Assembly: GCA_902464015.1 (NCBI GenBank)
Contig: CABQHM010000049.1
Location: 1 to 24,179, forward strand
Direction of reading: 5' to 3'
DNA: 24,179 nt
Source of the DNA: an uncultured Coriobacteriales bacterium
GTDB lineage: Bacteria > Actinomycetota > Coriobacteriia > Coriobacteriales > UMGS124
A program made the translations under genes and the position numbers. The notes under the pieces were generated by a model. The model was not told where the DNA came from. It did no database searches and worked only from the letters and a program-made list of their open reading frames with translations. Shown here piece after piece: positions 1-6,468 of the stretch. The stretch's first letter is position 1, and the number at the start of each line of letters is the position of its first letter.

Positions 1-83
1 GCGTCGACGCCGTCTCCGGCGCCACCGTCACCTCCAAGGCCATCTTCACGGCCGTCGAGGACTGCCTGAAGCAGGCGAAGTAA
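1..83 (+). CDS. C-terminal end of an FMN-binding domain protein (5' truncated by window)
   Basis: Only the last 26 codons are present, read from base 3 and ending in TAA at 81-83. The peptide contains SGATVTS, the classic signature of the FMN_bind family (RnfG/NqrC-like and related extracytoplasmic flavoproteins), in which the second threonine carries FMN through a phosphoester bond. The tail then runs AIFTAVEDCLKQAK, the helix that normally ends such domains. The family assignment is firm for this motif. The full architecture (fumarate reductase/urocanate reductase-like, Rnf subunit or a free-standing FMN_bind lipoprotein) cannot be decided because the rest lies outside the window. A strong terminator follows directly, so this gene is the end of its own transcription unit and is unrelated to the polysaccharide genes. 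Confidence 0.75.
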   Translation, partial: VDAVSGATVTSKAIFTAVEDCLKQAK

Positions 84-110
84 TTCGCGAGCAACATAGT
101 TGCATCTCGC

Positions 111-146
111 AAGAGGGGCGTCTCGAAAGGGGCGCCCCTCTTTTTG
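111..146 (+). terminator. Rho-independent terminator after the FMN-binding protein gene
   Basis: GAGGGGCG at 113-120 pairs with CGCCCCTC at 133-140 around a 12-base loop, and a T-run (141-145) follows. The stem is G+C rich and lies about 30 bases after the upstream stop codon. This is a textbook intrinsic terminator. Confidence 0.9.
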
Positions 147-197
147 TGCACCTGCAGCCAGATGTTTCTGCCGAACTCGGCTATTCGTGCGATACTG

Positions 198-241
198 TTG
201 AGGCTGTAAGGACGCCTGTATTCAACGTGTGAAACGTTTGC
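198..241 (+). promoter_or_regulatory. Possible promoter and LacI-operator-like palindrome ahead of the pseudouridine synthase
   Basis: TTGAGG at 198-203 and TATTCA at 219-224 form a weak sigma-70-like pair with a short 15-base spacer. Eight bases further on is the perfect palindrome AAACGTTT (232-239), extended to AAACGTTTGC at 232-241. The same ten bases recur upstream of ugd at 5070-5079. A palindrome with a central CG flanked by AAA/TTT is typical of LacI/GalR-family operators, and its position near the expected transcription start would suit a repressor. The promoter itself is speculative. Confidence 0.3.
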
Positions 242-250
242 GCTATGCCT

Positions 251-256
251 GGAGGA
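251..256 (+). promoter_or_regulatory. Ribosome binding site that selects a TTG start
   Basis: GGAGGA lies inside the longest possible reading frame, six bases before an in-frame TTG at 263. The upstream ATG at 245 has no purine-rich sequence at a usable distance. This favours TTG 263 as the true start of the pseudouridine synthase. Confidence 0.7.
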
Positions 257-262
257 ATCACA

Positions 263-1171
263 TTGCAATTGCCGCAGTTCGTTCGACGTGAAGGCAGTGC
301 CTTCTATTTCGTGCCTGAGGAGGGCGCGCGCGACGTCCAAGCCTGTTTGTCGGCGCTCGGCGTGTCCAAGACCCTCTCAGGTCGCTTGCGCGCGCAGCAA
401 CGCGCTTGTATCGACGCAGATACCGGCGAGCTTCGCATCGACGCTTCTATCGAGCCTGTAAGCCCGCATATGACCTCATGCGAGCCTCTTCAGGTGCTCT
501 ATGAGGATGACTTCATTATTGCGGCAGAGAAGCCCTCAGGGCTTCTTGTGCACGGTGACGGCACGCATGCCGACACGCTGACGGGTCGGGTTGAGGATTA
601 TCTGGCTGCGGGGGAGGGCGTGCTGTCCCCGCAGGCTGTGCAGCGCCTCGATGTTGAGACAACGGGAGTCGTGCTTTTTTCCAAGGCCGTCGAGTTCCAA
701 GGCCTCTTCGATGCTCTCGTTGCCGATCACGCCCTGATGGAGAAGCGCTATCTTGCCGTGGTTGAGGGCGCCTATCCCAAGGCTCACGACCGTATCAACG
801 CCGCGCTGGCTCGCGATCGCCATGACGCCCGCCGCATGCGCGCCTGCGCTCCCGGGCAGGGCCAAGACGCCCTCACCTATGTCGAGCGCCTTGCCGTGAC
901 CCCCGACGGGAGCCATTCGCTGCTTCTTGTGACGCTTGGCACAGGCCGCAAGCATCAGATTCGCGTGCACCTGGCATCAAGGGGTTTTCCTGTTGTGGGA
1001 GATACGCTGTACGGCCGCCGTGGTGCCGAGCAAGCGCCGCTCATGCTGCATGCCTGGAGGGAGTCGTTCACGCATCCCCTGACGGGCGAAAGGGTGTGTA
1101 TCGAGTCTTCGGGATACGAGCGTTTTGCCGCGTATGCGCCGCAGATTGAGGCCTTGCTCAAAGGTAGATAA
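263..1171 (+). CDS. RluA-family RNA pseudouridine synthase
   Basis: The product converts specific uridines in rRNA or tRNA to pseudouridine in the cytoplasm. Family hallmarks appear in order: EKPSGLLVHGDG (N-terminal strand-loop of the catalytic domain), QRLDVETTGVVLFSK with the catalytic Asp at about residue 130, and the C-terminal KHQIRVHLASRGFPVVGDTLYG block. The first ~60 residues are a small N-terminal region in place of a clear S4 domain. With the TTG start at 263 the protein is 302 residues, normal for the family; starting at ATG 245 adds six residues but lacks a ribosome binding site. The catalytic motif reads QRLD where HRLD is usual, a common variant. The gene is monocistronic, between a terminator upstream and a large hairpin downstream. 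Which of RluA/C/D or another specificity applies cannot be told from sequence alone. Confidence 0.92.
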   Translation: MQLPQFVRREGSAFYFVPEEGARDVQACLSALGVSKTLSGRLRAQQRACIDADTGELRIDASIEPVSPHMTSCEPLQVLYEDDFIIAAEKPSGLLVHGDGTHADTLTGRVEDYLAAGEGVLSPQAVQRLDVETTGVVLFSKAVEFQGLFDALVADHALMEKRYLAVVEGAYPKAHDRINAALARDRHDARRMRACAPGQGQDALTYVERLAVTPDGSHSLLLVTLGTGRKHQIRVHLASRGFPVVGDTLYGRRGAEQAPLMLHAWRESFTHPLTGERVCIESSGYERFAAYAPQIEALLKGR

Positions 1172-1177
1172 ACAGAC

Positions 1178-1230
1178 GGACGGCGGGTGCTCCGGTCGCA
1201 AGGGGGGAAGTTCGACCGGGCCCGCCGTCC
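1178..1230 (+). terminator. Two-tier hairpin after the pseudouridine synthase gene
   Basis: GGACGGCGGG at 1178-1187 pairs perfectly with CCCGCCGTCC at 1221-1230. Nested inside, CCGGTCG (1192-1198) pairs with CGACCGG (1213-1219) around a purine-rich loop. The structure begins seven bases after the stop codon, so it probably ends or stabilises the transcript. There is no following T-run, so it is not a canonical intrinsic terminator. Confidence 0.6.
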
Positions 1231-1452
1231 TACAAGGGGAGATGCCATAACGCTCAAGCGTAAGGGGGACGCTGCGTAGGCTCATGAGTTGTCAGAAGGA
1301 AGAAAGGCTCGCCGGCTCTGTGTGCCTTGCGCCTTTGCTGACATGTATGATGCACCACTTGCGCCCGCCTTTCTATCATCATAAAGGATGAGATTCTAGG
1401 GACGAGGCATCTAGCTGGTATTTCTCTTAGAATTCAACCATTTTTGGGCTAT

Positions 1453-1464
1453 AGGACTAGTCCT
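1453..1464. promoter_or_regulatory. 12-base perfect palindrome (possible operator)
   Basis: AGGACTAGTCCT is perfectly self-complementary and sits in the A+T-rich part of the leader, about 220 bases before the GTG start of the GT4-GT2 gene. With no loop it would make a poor hairpin, so a dimeric regulator site is more plausible than a terminator. No family is assigned. Confidence 0.3.
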
Positions 1465-1670
1465 TTTTCACCCATAAATATATGTGCAAGCCATGGTGCG
1501 CGCCCCCTTATCATGTGCTTCGCAGGAGCCCCTCACCATCTTTTATGACCTGCTCACCCCGGGGGGAGGATGGCGCTTGGGCGATTTACGGCATGCTCAG
1601 AGCTGCCCTGGGCGACGTGTGCCGTACAATGCAATCACGAAAACGGCCGACATCGTGGAGACATCCAGCC

Positions 1671-1675
1671 AGGAG
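1671..1675 (+). promoter_or_regulatory. Ribosome binding site that selects a GTG start
   Basis: AGGAG is six bases upstream of the in-frame GTG at 1682. The resulting protein begins about 17 residues before the first beta strand of the GT4 fold (RVLLFCEKWESGG), the usual distance for this family. Confidence 0.7.
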
Positions 1676-1681
1676 ATCGCA

Positions 1682-3826
1682 GTGACGCTTGAATGCCAAG
1701 ACAACGCGCGTGAGGCATCGCGGCCCCTGCGCGTCCTCCTTTTTTGCGAGAAATGGGAATCGGGCGGTGTCGAGGCATTCGTTACGACGCTGCTCGAGTG
1801 CATGGACCGCACGGGGCTGGCCGTTGACTTGGCGGCGTGTAGAGTGCAGCCCAGTCCCTATGACGCGCGGCTTGCCAAGATGGGCATCAAGCCCATCGCC
1901 CTTGGCACAAGCATCCGTAGCGTCGCCTCCAACCTCAAGGAGTTTTGCCGCCTACTCGAGCAGGGCGCCTACGACGCGGTCCACCTCAACGTGTACGAGG
2001 GGCTCGCGCTGCTTTTTGCCCGCGAGGCGAAGAGGGCCGACGTCGCGCGCATTATCGTGCACAGCCACAACAACGACCTGCGCCCGAGTGCCACACGCTG
2101 GCTCAAGCTTGTCCTGCATCGCATATGCACGGGTCTGTTTGGGGGGTACGCCGATGTGCGGTGGGCTCCCTCGCAGGCAGCGGGGCGATTCATGTTCGGC
2201 ACGCGACCTTTTACGCTTGTGCGCAACGGCATCGTTCCCGAGAGGTTCGCATTCGATGACGGCGTCCGAGAAAGGCTCCGATCTGAGCTGGGCTTTACGT
2301 CCGACCAGACGGTGCTTGGCTGCGTGGGCAGGCTGTGCGAGCAGAAGAACCAGCCCTTCCTCGTGGAGGTGCTGGCAGCGTTGCCGAAGAATGCGTGCCT
2401 GCTTCTTGTGGGTGAAGACGACGGTGATGGTTCCTATGAGGCCGCGCTGTGCCGTCGTGTGCGCGAACTTGGCGTACAAGAGCGTGTGCACCTGTATGGC
2501 CGGACCAGCGACGTGGCGCCGCTCTACCAGGCCATGGACGCGCTCTGCGTGCCTTCGACCTTTGAGGCGCTGGGCATCGTCGCGGTGGAGGCCCAGGCTG
2601 CGGGCCTGCCTGTGGTGGCATCGACTGCCGTGCCGCCAGAGGCTGCCACAAGCGGGCGCTTCGAGCGCGTCGCCCTCGATCCGGACGCCTGGGCCTCGGC
2701 CCTCACTGATGCGCTCGCCCAACATCACGATCGCTCGCAGGCCTGGCAGGCCGTGTCGCGCTCTGGCTACGACATGCGCGAGGTTGCCACCGAGGTCCTT
2801 CGGGGGTATGGTGCGGTGGTGCCGAGCGGGGGTATGGTCGGCAAAGCCAAGACCTTCCAGGCGTTGTGCACTCCTGGTATCGACCGCAGCCTTGTTAGCA
2901 TCGTCGTTCCCGTCTTCAACGTGGGCGAGTATGTGGGAGAGTGCCTCGAGAGCCTCCGAACGCAGACATATCGAAACATTGAGGTCATCGTGGTCGACGA
3001 CGGGTCGACCGATGAATCGGGGGCGATTTGCGACGCGACGGGCGCGACTGACCCCCGCTTCAAGGTGGTCCATCAGGCCAATGCTGGCCTTTCCGCTGCC
3101 CGCAACGCCGGTATCGAGATGGCAAGGGGGGAGTGGATTGCTTTTGTCGACAGTGACGATGCCGTTTCCCCCTGCTTTGTCGAGGCATTGATTACCCCCG
3201 GCGCGGATATCTCCCAATGCATGTTTACCTGCGATTCGGATGAGCTCGTCGCATCGCCCGATCTCCACTGCGCCGCGTTCAAGGCGTGCACCGGTCGTGA
3301 GGCGTCCCTCGCTCTGCAGCTTGACTCCACGGGTGCGGCGACGGTGGCGTGGAACAAGCTTTACCGTGCGTCTCTTTTCGAGGGGGTTCGGTTTCCTGTG
3401 GGCAGGCAACACGAGGACGAATTCGTGACATACCGCCTGCTTTGGCATGCGGGGAGCGTCGCAGTGTGCGACGCCCCGTTCTATTTTTACCGGCAGCGTT
3501 CGGGCAGCATCATGGACTCCGGCGTCACGGTCAAGACCCTCGACGCTTTTGAGGCGTTAGAGGAACGCATTGCTTTTTATCGCGCCGAAGGTGACGAGGA
3601 GCTTGTCTGTCTGTCCGAGGCCGTACTGTGCAACCGCATCGGGAGCTCGCTGAAGGATCTCGCCGACGTCAGTCCCGACGATGCCAAGGCATGGAGTCTC
3701 AGGCGAGACGCCTTGCTTCGCCATCTGCTGTCTTCGCCATGCATCCCTCTCAAGAAGAAGCTCGCCCTGCTGCTGCAGCGCGTTTGTCCCGGGTTGTACG
3801 TGCGGGCGAAGGGGTGTCGAGCTTGA
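1682..3826 (+). CDS. Two-domain glycosyltransferase: GT4 fused to GT2
   Basis: The 714-residue cytoplasmic enzyme joins two complete glycosyltransferases. The N-terminal half (about 15-380) is a GT-B/GT4 enzyme. It has the GGVEAF donor-side loop after the first strand, HSHNND, the GRLCEQKNQPFLVEVL segment that opens the C-terminal Rossmann domain, and the E-x7-E pair Glu295/Glu303 in FEALGIVAVEAQAAGLP. The C-terminal half (about 403-714) is a GT-A/GT2 enzyme with SIVVPVFNVGEYV, VVDDGSTDES (Asp439/440), the metal-binding DSD at 490-492, and WNKLYR with the later HEDEFVTYRLL. It should add two sugars in succession to a lipid-linked glycan; donors and linkages are not predictable. The GTG start is chosen for its AGGAG at 1671. 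The gene ends 19 bases from the convergent ATPase gene. Its GT2 half closely resembles the stand-alone GT2 at 13504-14553. Confidence 0.9.
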   Translation: MTLECQDNAREASRPLRVLLFCEKWESGGVEAFVTTLLECMDRTGLAVDLAACRVQPSPYDARLAKMGIKPIALGTSIRSVASNLKEFCRLLEQGAYDAVHLNVYEGLALLFAREAKRADVARIIVHSHNNDLRPSATRWLKLVLHRICTGLFGGYADVRWAPSQAAGRFMFGTRPFTLVRNGIVPERFAFDDGVRERLRSELGFTSDQTVLGCVGRLCEQKNQPFLVEVLAALPKNACLLLVGEDDGDGSYEAALCRRVRELGVQERVHLYGRTSDVAPLYQAMDALCVPSTFEALGIVAVEAQAAGLPVVASTAVPPEAATSGRFERVALDPDAWASALTDALAQHHDRSQAWQAVSRSGYDMREVATEVLRGYGAVVPSGGMVGKAKTFQALCTPGIDRSLVSIVVPVFNVGEYVGECLESLRTQTYRNIEVIVVDDGSTDESGAICDATGATDPRFKVVHQANAGLSAARNAGIEMARGEWIAFVDSDDAVSPCFVEALITPGADISQCMFTCDSDELVASPDLHCAAFKACTGREASLALQLDSTGAATVAWNKLYRASLFEGVRFPVGRQHEDEFVTYRLLWHAGSVAVCDAPFYFYRQRSGSIMDSGVTVKTLDAFEALEERIAFYRAEGDEELVCLSEAVLCNRIGSSLKDLADVSPDDAKAWSLRRDALLRHLLSSPCIPLKKKLALLLQRVCPGLYVRAKGCRA

Positions 3827-3845
3827 CGAGTGTGGTGAAGCCGTT

Positions 3846-4970
3846 TCAGCTGCGGTCGGACCGCTCCTGTTTCATGCGCAGGACGTAATCGCGCATGCCA
3901 GGTATGGCAAAGGCGAGGACACCTCGGGCGCGTTCCTCGATAACGCCCTGTTCAATCAGACGGCGCTTGTACTCGCTTGCGTAGCCGCTGGTCACTCCCA
4001 TGCGTTTTGCGATATCCGCTTGCAGGCTTGTCGAGGAGTCGCGCGACATGGCCTCAAGAAACACCTGGTCTTTAGGGGATAGGGAATCGTATGTGACTGC
4101 GAGGATGCGATGGTCCATTTCCTCGCGTGCCACTTCGATTCCCCATTCGGCGTCAATGTCGGTGATTGCGCCGACGGTTGCGTGTTCCCAAGAGCGATAG
4201 CCCGCAAGCTGCATCATGTAGGGATAACCGTCCGTTGCGCAAACGAGCTTGTCGAGGGCAATCGGTTCGATTGTGCCTCCTGCTTCGGTGACGGTCTTCT
4301 CGATTGCGACGCGTATCTCATAGTCGGGAATCCTATCGAGATGGTAGAGGCTGGCACGTCGCAGAAAAGTCACCGAGTCCTCGTTAAGAAGCTGGGATAC
4401 CCGTTGAGGTAAGCCTGCCATGAAGAGGGCGACACGCCGCCTCTCGCGTACAAAATGCTGGTATGTGGACACCAGCTTGACCATCTCGTCAAGATTCGCC
4501 TGGACTTCGTCGACAGTCAGCAGGAGCCCGATGTCATACGCGGCAAGGCTGTCGAGAACCTTGTTCATCCGGGTTCTCCAGGTGCCGCGCGATGGGTCGC
4601 GATACTCCCATTCCAAGCCGAATAGCTGGGCGACGTTGATGCCTTTAAGGCGCAGGTTGCTGTCTGATGCGACGTAGTCGTCTGCGGCTTGAGTGGCGAG
4701 GTCAATTATCTCTTCGAGCATGCCCTCGCACGCAGAGACGTTGACTGCAACCCAACCGTATGCCGGGGCCTCGTCTGCGAGAAGGGAAAGCAAGACGGTT
4801 TTTCCGGTGCCGCGGGCACCCATGAGGATGCTTGAGAGGTCGGGGTTTCCGGGCCCCGCCTGAAGTGCACGAGTGAGGTTGTTGACGTCTTTCTCGCGGC
4901 CGGCCAGGTACGACGGTACAAAGCCAAAGGTGGGGGTGAAGGGGTTGGGCAAGGGTCGGGTCGTTGCCAT
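3846..4970 (-). CDS. Orc1/Cdc6-like AAA+ ATPase with C-terminal winged helix
   Basis: The 374-residue protein has a Walker A GARGTGKT (51-58), a Walker B LLLTVDEVQ (149-157), and an arginine-containing block FLRRASLYHLDRI (202-214). A GYPYMMQLAGY segment (249-258) is typical of the Orc1/Cdc6 and archaeal-type ATPase group. Residues about 295-370 (DQVFLEAMSRD...QADIAKRMGVTSGYASEYKRRLIEQGVI) read as a winged helix-turn-helix. These proteins are common single genes in Actinobacteria and are annotated only as ATP-binding proteins; their role is not established. DNA binding is inferred from the tail. The start has an excellent AAGGAGGA five bases upstream. The gene sits alone on the minus strand between polysaccharide genes, convergent with the GT4-GT2 gene and divergent from ugd. 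It may regulate the cluster or be an unrelated insertion. Confidence 0.85.
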   Translation of the reverse strand: MATTRPLPNPFTPTFGFVPSYLAGREKDVNNLTRALQAGPGNPDLSSILMGARGTGKTVLLSLLADEAPAYGWVAVNVSACEGMLEEIIDLATQAADDYVASDSNLRLKGINVAQLFGLEWEYRDPSRGTWRTRMNKVLDSLAAYDIGLLLTVDEVQANLDEMVKLVSTYQHFVRERRRVALFMAGLPQRVSQLLNEDSVTFLRRASLYHLDRIPDYEIRVAIEKTVTEAGGTIEPIALDKLVCATDGYPYMMQLAGYRSWEHATVGAITDIDAEWGIEVAREEMDHRILAVTYDSLSPKDQVFLEAMSRDSSTSLQADIAKRMGVTSGYASEYKRRLIEQGVIEERARGVLAFAIPGMRDYVLRMKQERSDRS

Positions 4971-5008
4971 CGTGTCCTCCTTGGCGAGAGCGACTGTGCT
5001 TGATTTCT

Positions 5009-5044
5009 TTTGTCAATTTTTGTCTTCTTTGTCTTTGTCGTCAA
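5009..5044 (-). promoter_or_regulatory. TTTGTC (GACAAA) repeat tract upstream of the ATPase gene
   Basis: Four copies of TTTGTC on the plus strand lie at 5009-5014, 5019-5024, 5028-5033 and 5034-5039 within a pyrimidine-only-like tract, about 40-70 bases before the ATPase start. On the minus strand, TTGACG (5044-5039) is a plausible -35 with an AAAAAT 17 bases later. The repeats could be binding sites for a regulator, possibly the ATPase itself, or simply a low-complexity promoter region. Confidence 0.35.
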
Positions 5045-5068
5045 TGCTTGGGTTTGCAGGTATGGTGC

Positions 5069-5078
5069 CAAACGTTTG
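5069..5078. promoter_or_regulatory. LacI-operator-like palindrome between the ATPase gene and ugd
   Basis: CAAACGTTTG is a perfect 10-base palindrome. On the minus strand it extends to TGCAAACGTTTGGCA, very close to the AAACGTTT-centred operators bound by LacI/GalR-family regulators such as PurR. It lies 57 bases before the ugd -10 box and 98 bases before the ATPase start, so one regulator could affect either gene. Confidence 0.4.
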
Positions 5079-5111
5079 CAGGCGCTTGTATTGTATGCCT
5101 GGATTCCTCCG

Positions 5112-5140
5112 GCTTTACCTTCTGGACCTATGCGTATAAT
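5112..5140 (+). promoter_or_regulatory. Promoter of the ugd operon
   Basis: A perfect TATAAT -10 box lies at 5135-5140, with a weak -35 region around GCTTTACC (5112-5119). The predicted transcript starts near 5147, giving a leader of about 42 bases before the ugd ATG. Confidence 0.6.
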
Positions 5141-5188
5141 TAGTTGGAATAAATGGGCGTTCCGCAAAGGGCGGATTGGAGTTTGTCA

Positions 5189-6457
5189 ATGAACATCGCA
5201 ATCGCAGGCACCGGCTACGTCGGGCTCTCGCTGGCGTGCCTTCTGGCGCAGCACAATGACGTTGTCGCTGTGGACGTCGTGCCTGAGAAGGTCGCTATGC
5301 TTCAGCGTTGGGAGAGCCCCATCCGTGATGAGGAGATTGAGCGCTTCCTGGCCGGCGCAAAGTCGAGGGAGTGCCCGCTGTCTCTTACTGCCACCATGGA
5401 CGGCGAGGCGGCTTACAAGCAGGCCGAGCTTGTCGTGATTGCTACTCCCACCAACTACGACCCCGCGCGCAACTTCTTCGACACCCGCTATGTCGAGCAG
5501 GTCGTGGAGCTCGTGCTCAAGGTCAACCCCGCTGCCGTCATGGTCGTGAAGTCCACGGTGCCCGTGGGCTACGCCGAGGGCCTGTGCGAGCGTTACCCCG
5601 AGGGTCGCTTCCTGTTCTCACCGGAGTTCCTGCGTGAGGGCCACGCCCTTTACGACAACCTGCACCCCTCCCGCATCATCGTGGGCGTGCCGGGCAACGC
5701 CGCCGAGCGCGAGCTGCTTGAGGAGAAGGCCTGGGAGTTCGCCCACCTGCTGGAGGGCGGCGCCGACCCCGCCGAGCGCGACCGCGAGAACGCCGACGGC
5801 TCGCACGGCATCCCCGAGCTCGTGATGGGCTCCACCGAGGCCGAGGCCGTCAAGCTCTTCGCCAACACCTACTTGGCGCTGCGCGTAGCCTACTTCAACG
5901 AGCTCGACACGTATGCCTGCTCCAGGGGCCTGGATGCCCGCAAGGTCATCGAGGGCGTGTGCCTGGAGCCCCGCATCGGCTCGCACTACAACAACCCCTC
6001 CTTCGGCTACGGCGGCTACTGCCTGCCCAAGGACACCAAGCAGCTTCTGGCCAACTACAAGGATGTTCCCCAGAACCTCATCGAGGCCATCGTCGACGCC
6101 AACCGCACCCGCAAGGACTTCGTCTCCGAGGAGATCCTGAAGCGCGTGGCCGACCTGGTCTACTCCGGCACCGCTGCTCCCGTGGTGGGCGTGTATCGCC
6201 TCACCATGAAGACCGGTTCGGACAACTTCCGTGCCAGCTCCATCCAGGGCGTCATGAAGCGCATCAAGGCCAAGGGCGTGCCCGTGGTGGTCTACGAGCC
6301 CACGCTCGACGCTCCCGACTTCTTCGGCTCCGAGGTCACGCACGACCTCGAGGACTTCAAGCGCCGCTGCGACGTCATCGTCGCCAACCGCTGGTCCGCC
6401 GACCTCGACGACGTCGCCGACAAGGTGTACACGCGAGACCTGTTCGGTAGGGACTAA
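5189..6457 (+). CDS. ugd: UDP-glucose 6-dehydrogenase
   Basis: The cytoplasmic enzyme oxidises UDP-glucose with two NAD+ to UDP-glucuronate, supplying an acidic sugar to the glycan. The 422-residue protein starts directly at the Rossmann strand MNIAIAGTGYVGLSLA. Further motifs are ATPTNYDP, VKSTVPVGYAEGL, FSPEFLREGHALYDNLHPSR and AEAVKLFANTYLALRVAYFNELD. The catalytic cysteine is Cys278 in GYGGYCLPKDTK, and a C-terminal UDP-binding domain ends the chain. ATG 5189 is preferred to the in-frame ATG 5153 because it has GGAG seven bases upstream and gives the conserved N-terminus. Codon use is strongly biased to C- or G-ending codons (the 60 bases from 5701 hold 43 G/C), unlike the genes that follow. 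It heads an apparent operon with a 11-base gap to the next gene. A close homologue acting on UDP-N-acetyl sugars is the less likely alternative. Confidence 0.95.
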   Translation: MNIAIAGTGYVGLSLACLLAQHNDVVAVDVVPEKVAMLQRWESPIRDEEIERFLAGAKSRECPLSLTATMDGEAAYKQAELVVIATPTNYDPARNFFDTRYVEQVVELVLKVNPAAVMVVKSTVPVGYAEGLCERYPEGRFLFSPEFLREGHALYDNLHPSRIIVGVPGNAAERELLEEKAWEFAHLLEGGADPAERDRENADGSHGIPELVMGSTEAEAVKLFANTYLALRVAYFNELDTYACSRGLDARKVIEGVCLEPRIGSHYNNPSFGYGGYCLPKDTKQLLANYKDVPQNLIEAIVDANRTRKDFVSEEILKRVADLVYSGTAAPVVGVYRLTMKTGSDNFRASSIQGVMKRIKAKGVPVVVYEPTLDAPDFFGSEVTHDLEDFKRRCDVIVANRWSADLDDVADKVYTRDLFGRD

Positions 6458-6468
6458 GGTTGGCCGGC

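Larger units (their letters stand above)
1231..1681 (+). other. Long intergenic region / probable leader before the GT4-GT2 gene
   Basis: About 450 bases without a supported gene. The reading frame of the downstream glycosyltransferase stays open back to an ATG at 1484, but the peptide from there to 1681 resembles no glycosyltransferase start and lacks a ribosome binding site. The 1370-1480 part is locally A+T rich, as expected of a promoter region. It holds a perfect 12-base palindrome, AGGACTAGTCCT, at 1453-1464, followed by a short T-run (1465-1468) and CCCATAAATATATG. A TACAAT at 1625-1630 could be a -10 box but has no matching -35. No tRNA, CRISPR or riboswitch fold was recognised by eye. 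Confidence 0.5.

Noticed and set aside
1625..1630. TACAAT as a -10 box for the GT4-GT2 gene
   Set aside because: The -35 position carries GCTGCC, far from consensus, so it is not reported as a promoter.
1484..1681. N-terminal extension of the GT4-GT2 protein from ATG 1484
   Set aside because: No ribosome binding site, unlike the AGGAG before GTG 1682, and the extra 66 residues show no glycosyltransferase or signal features.
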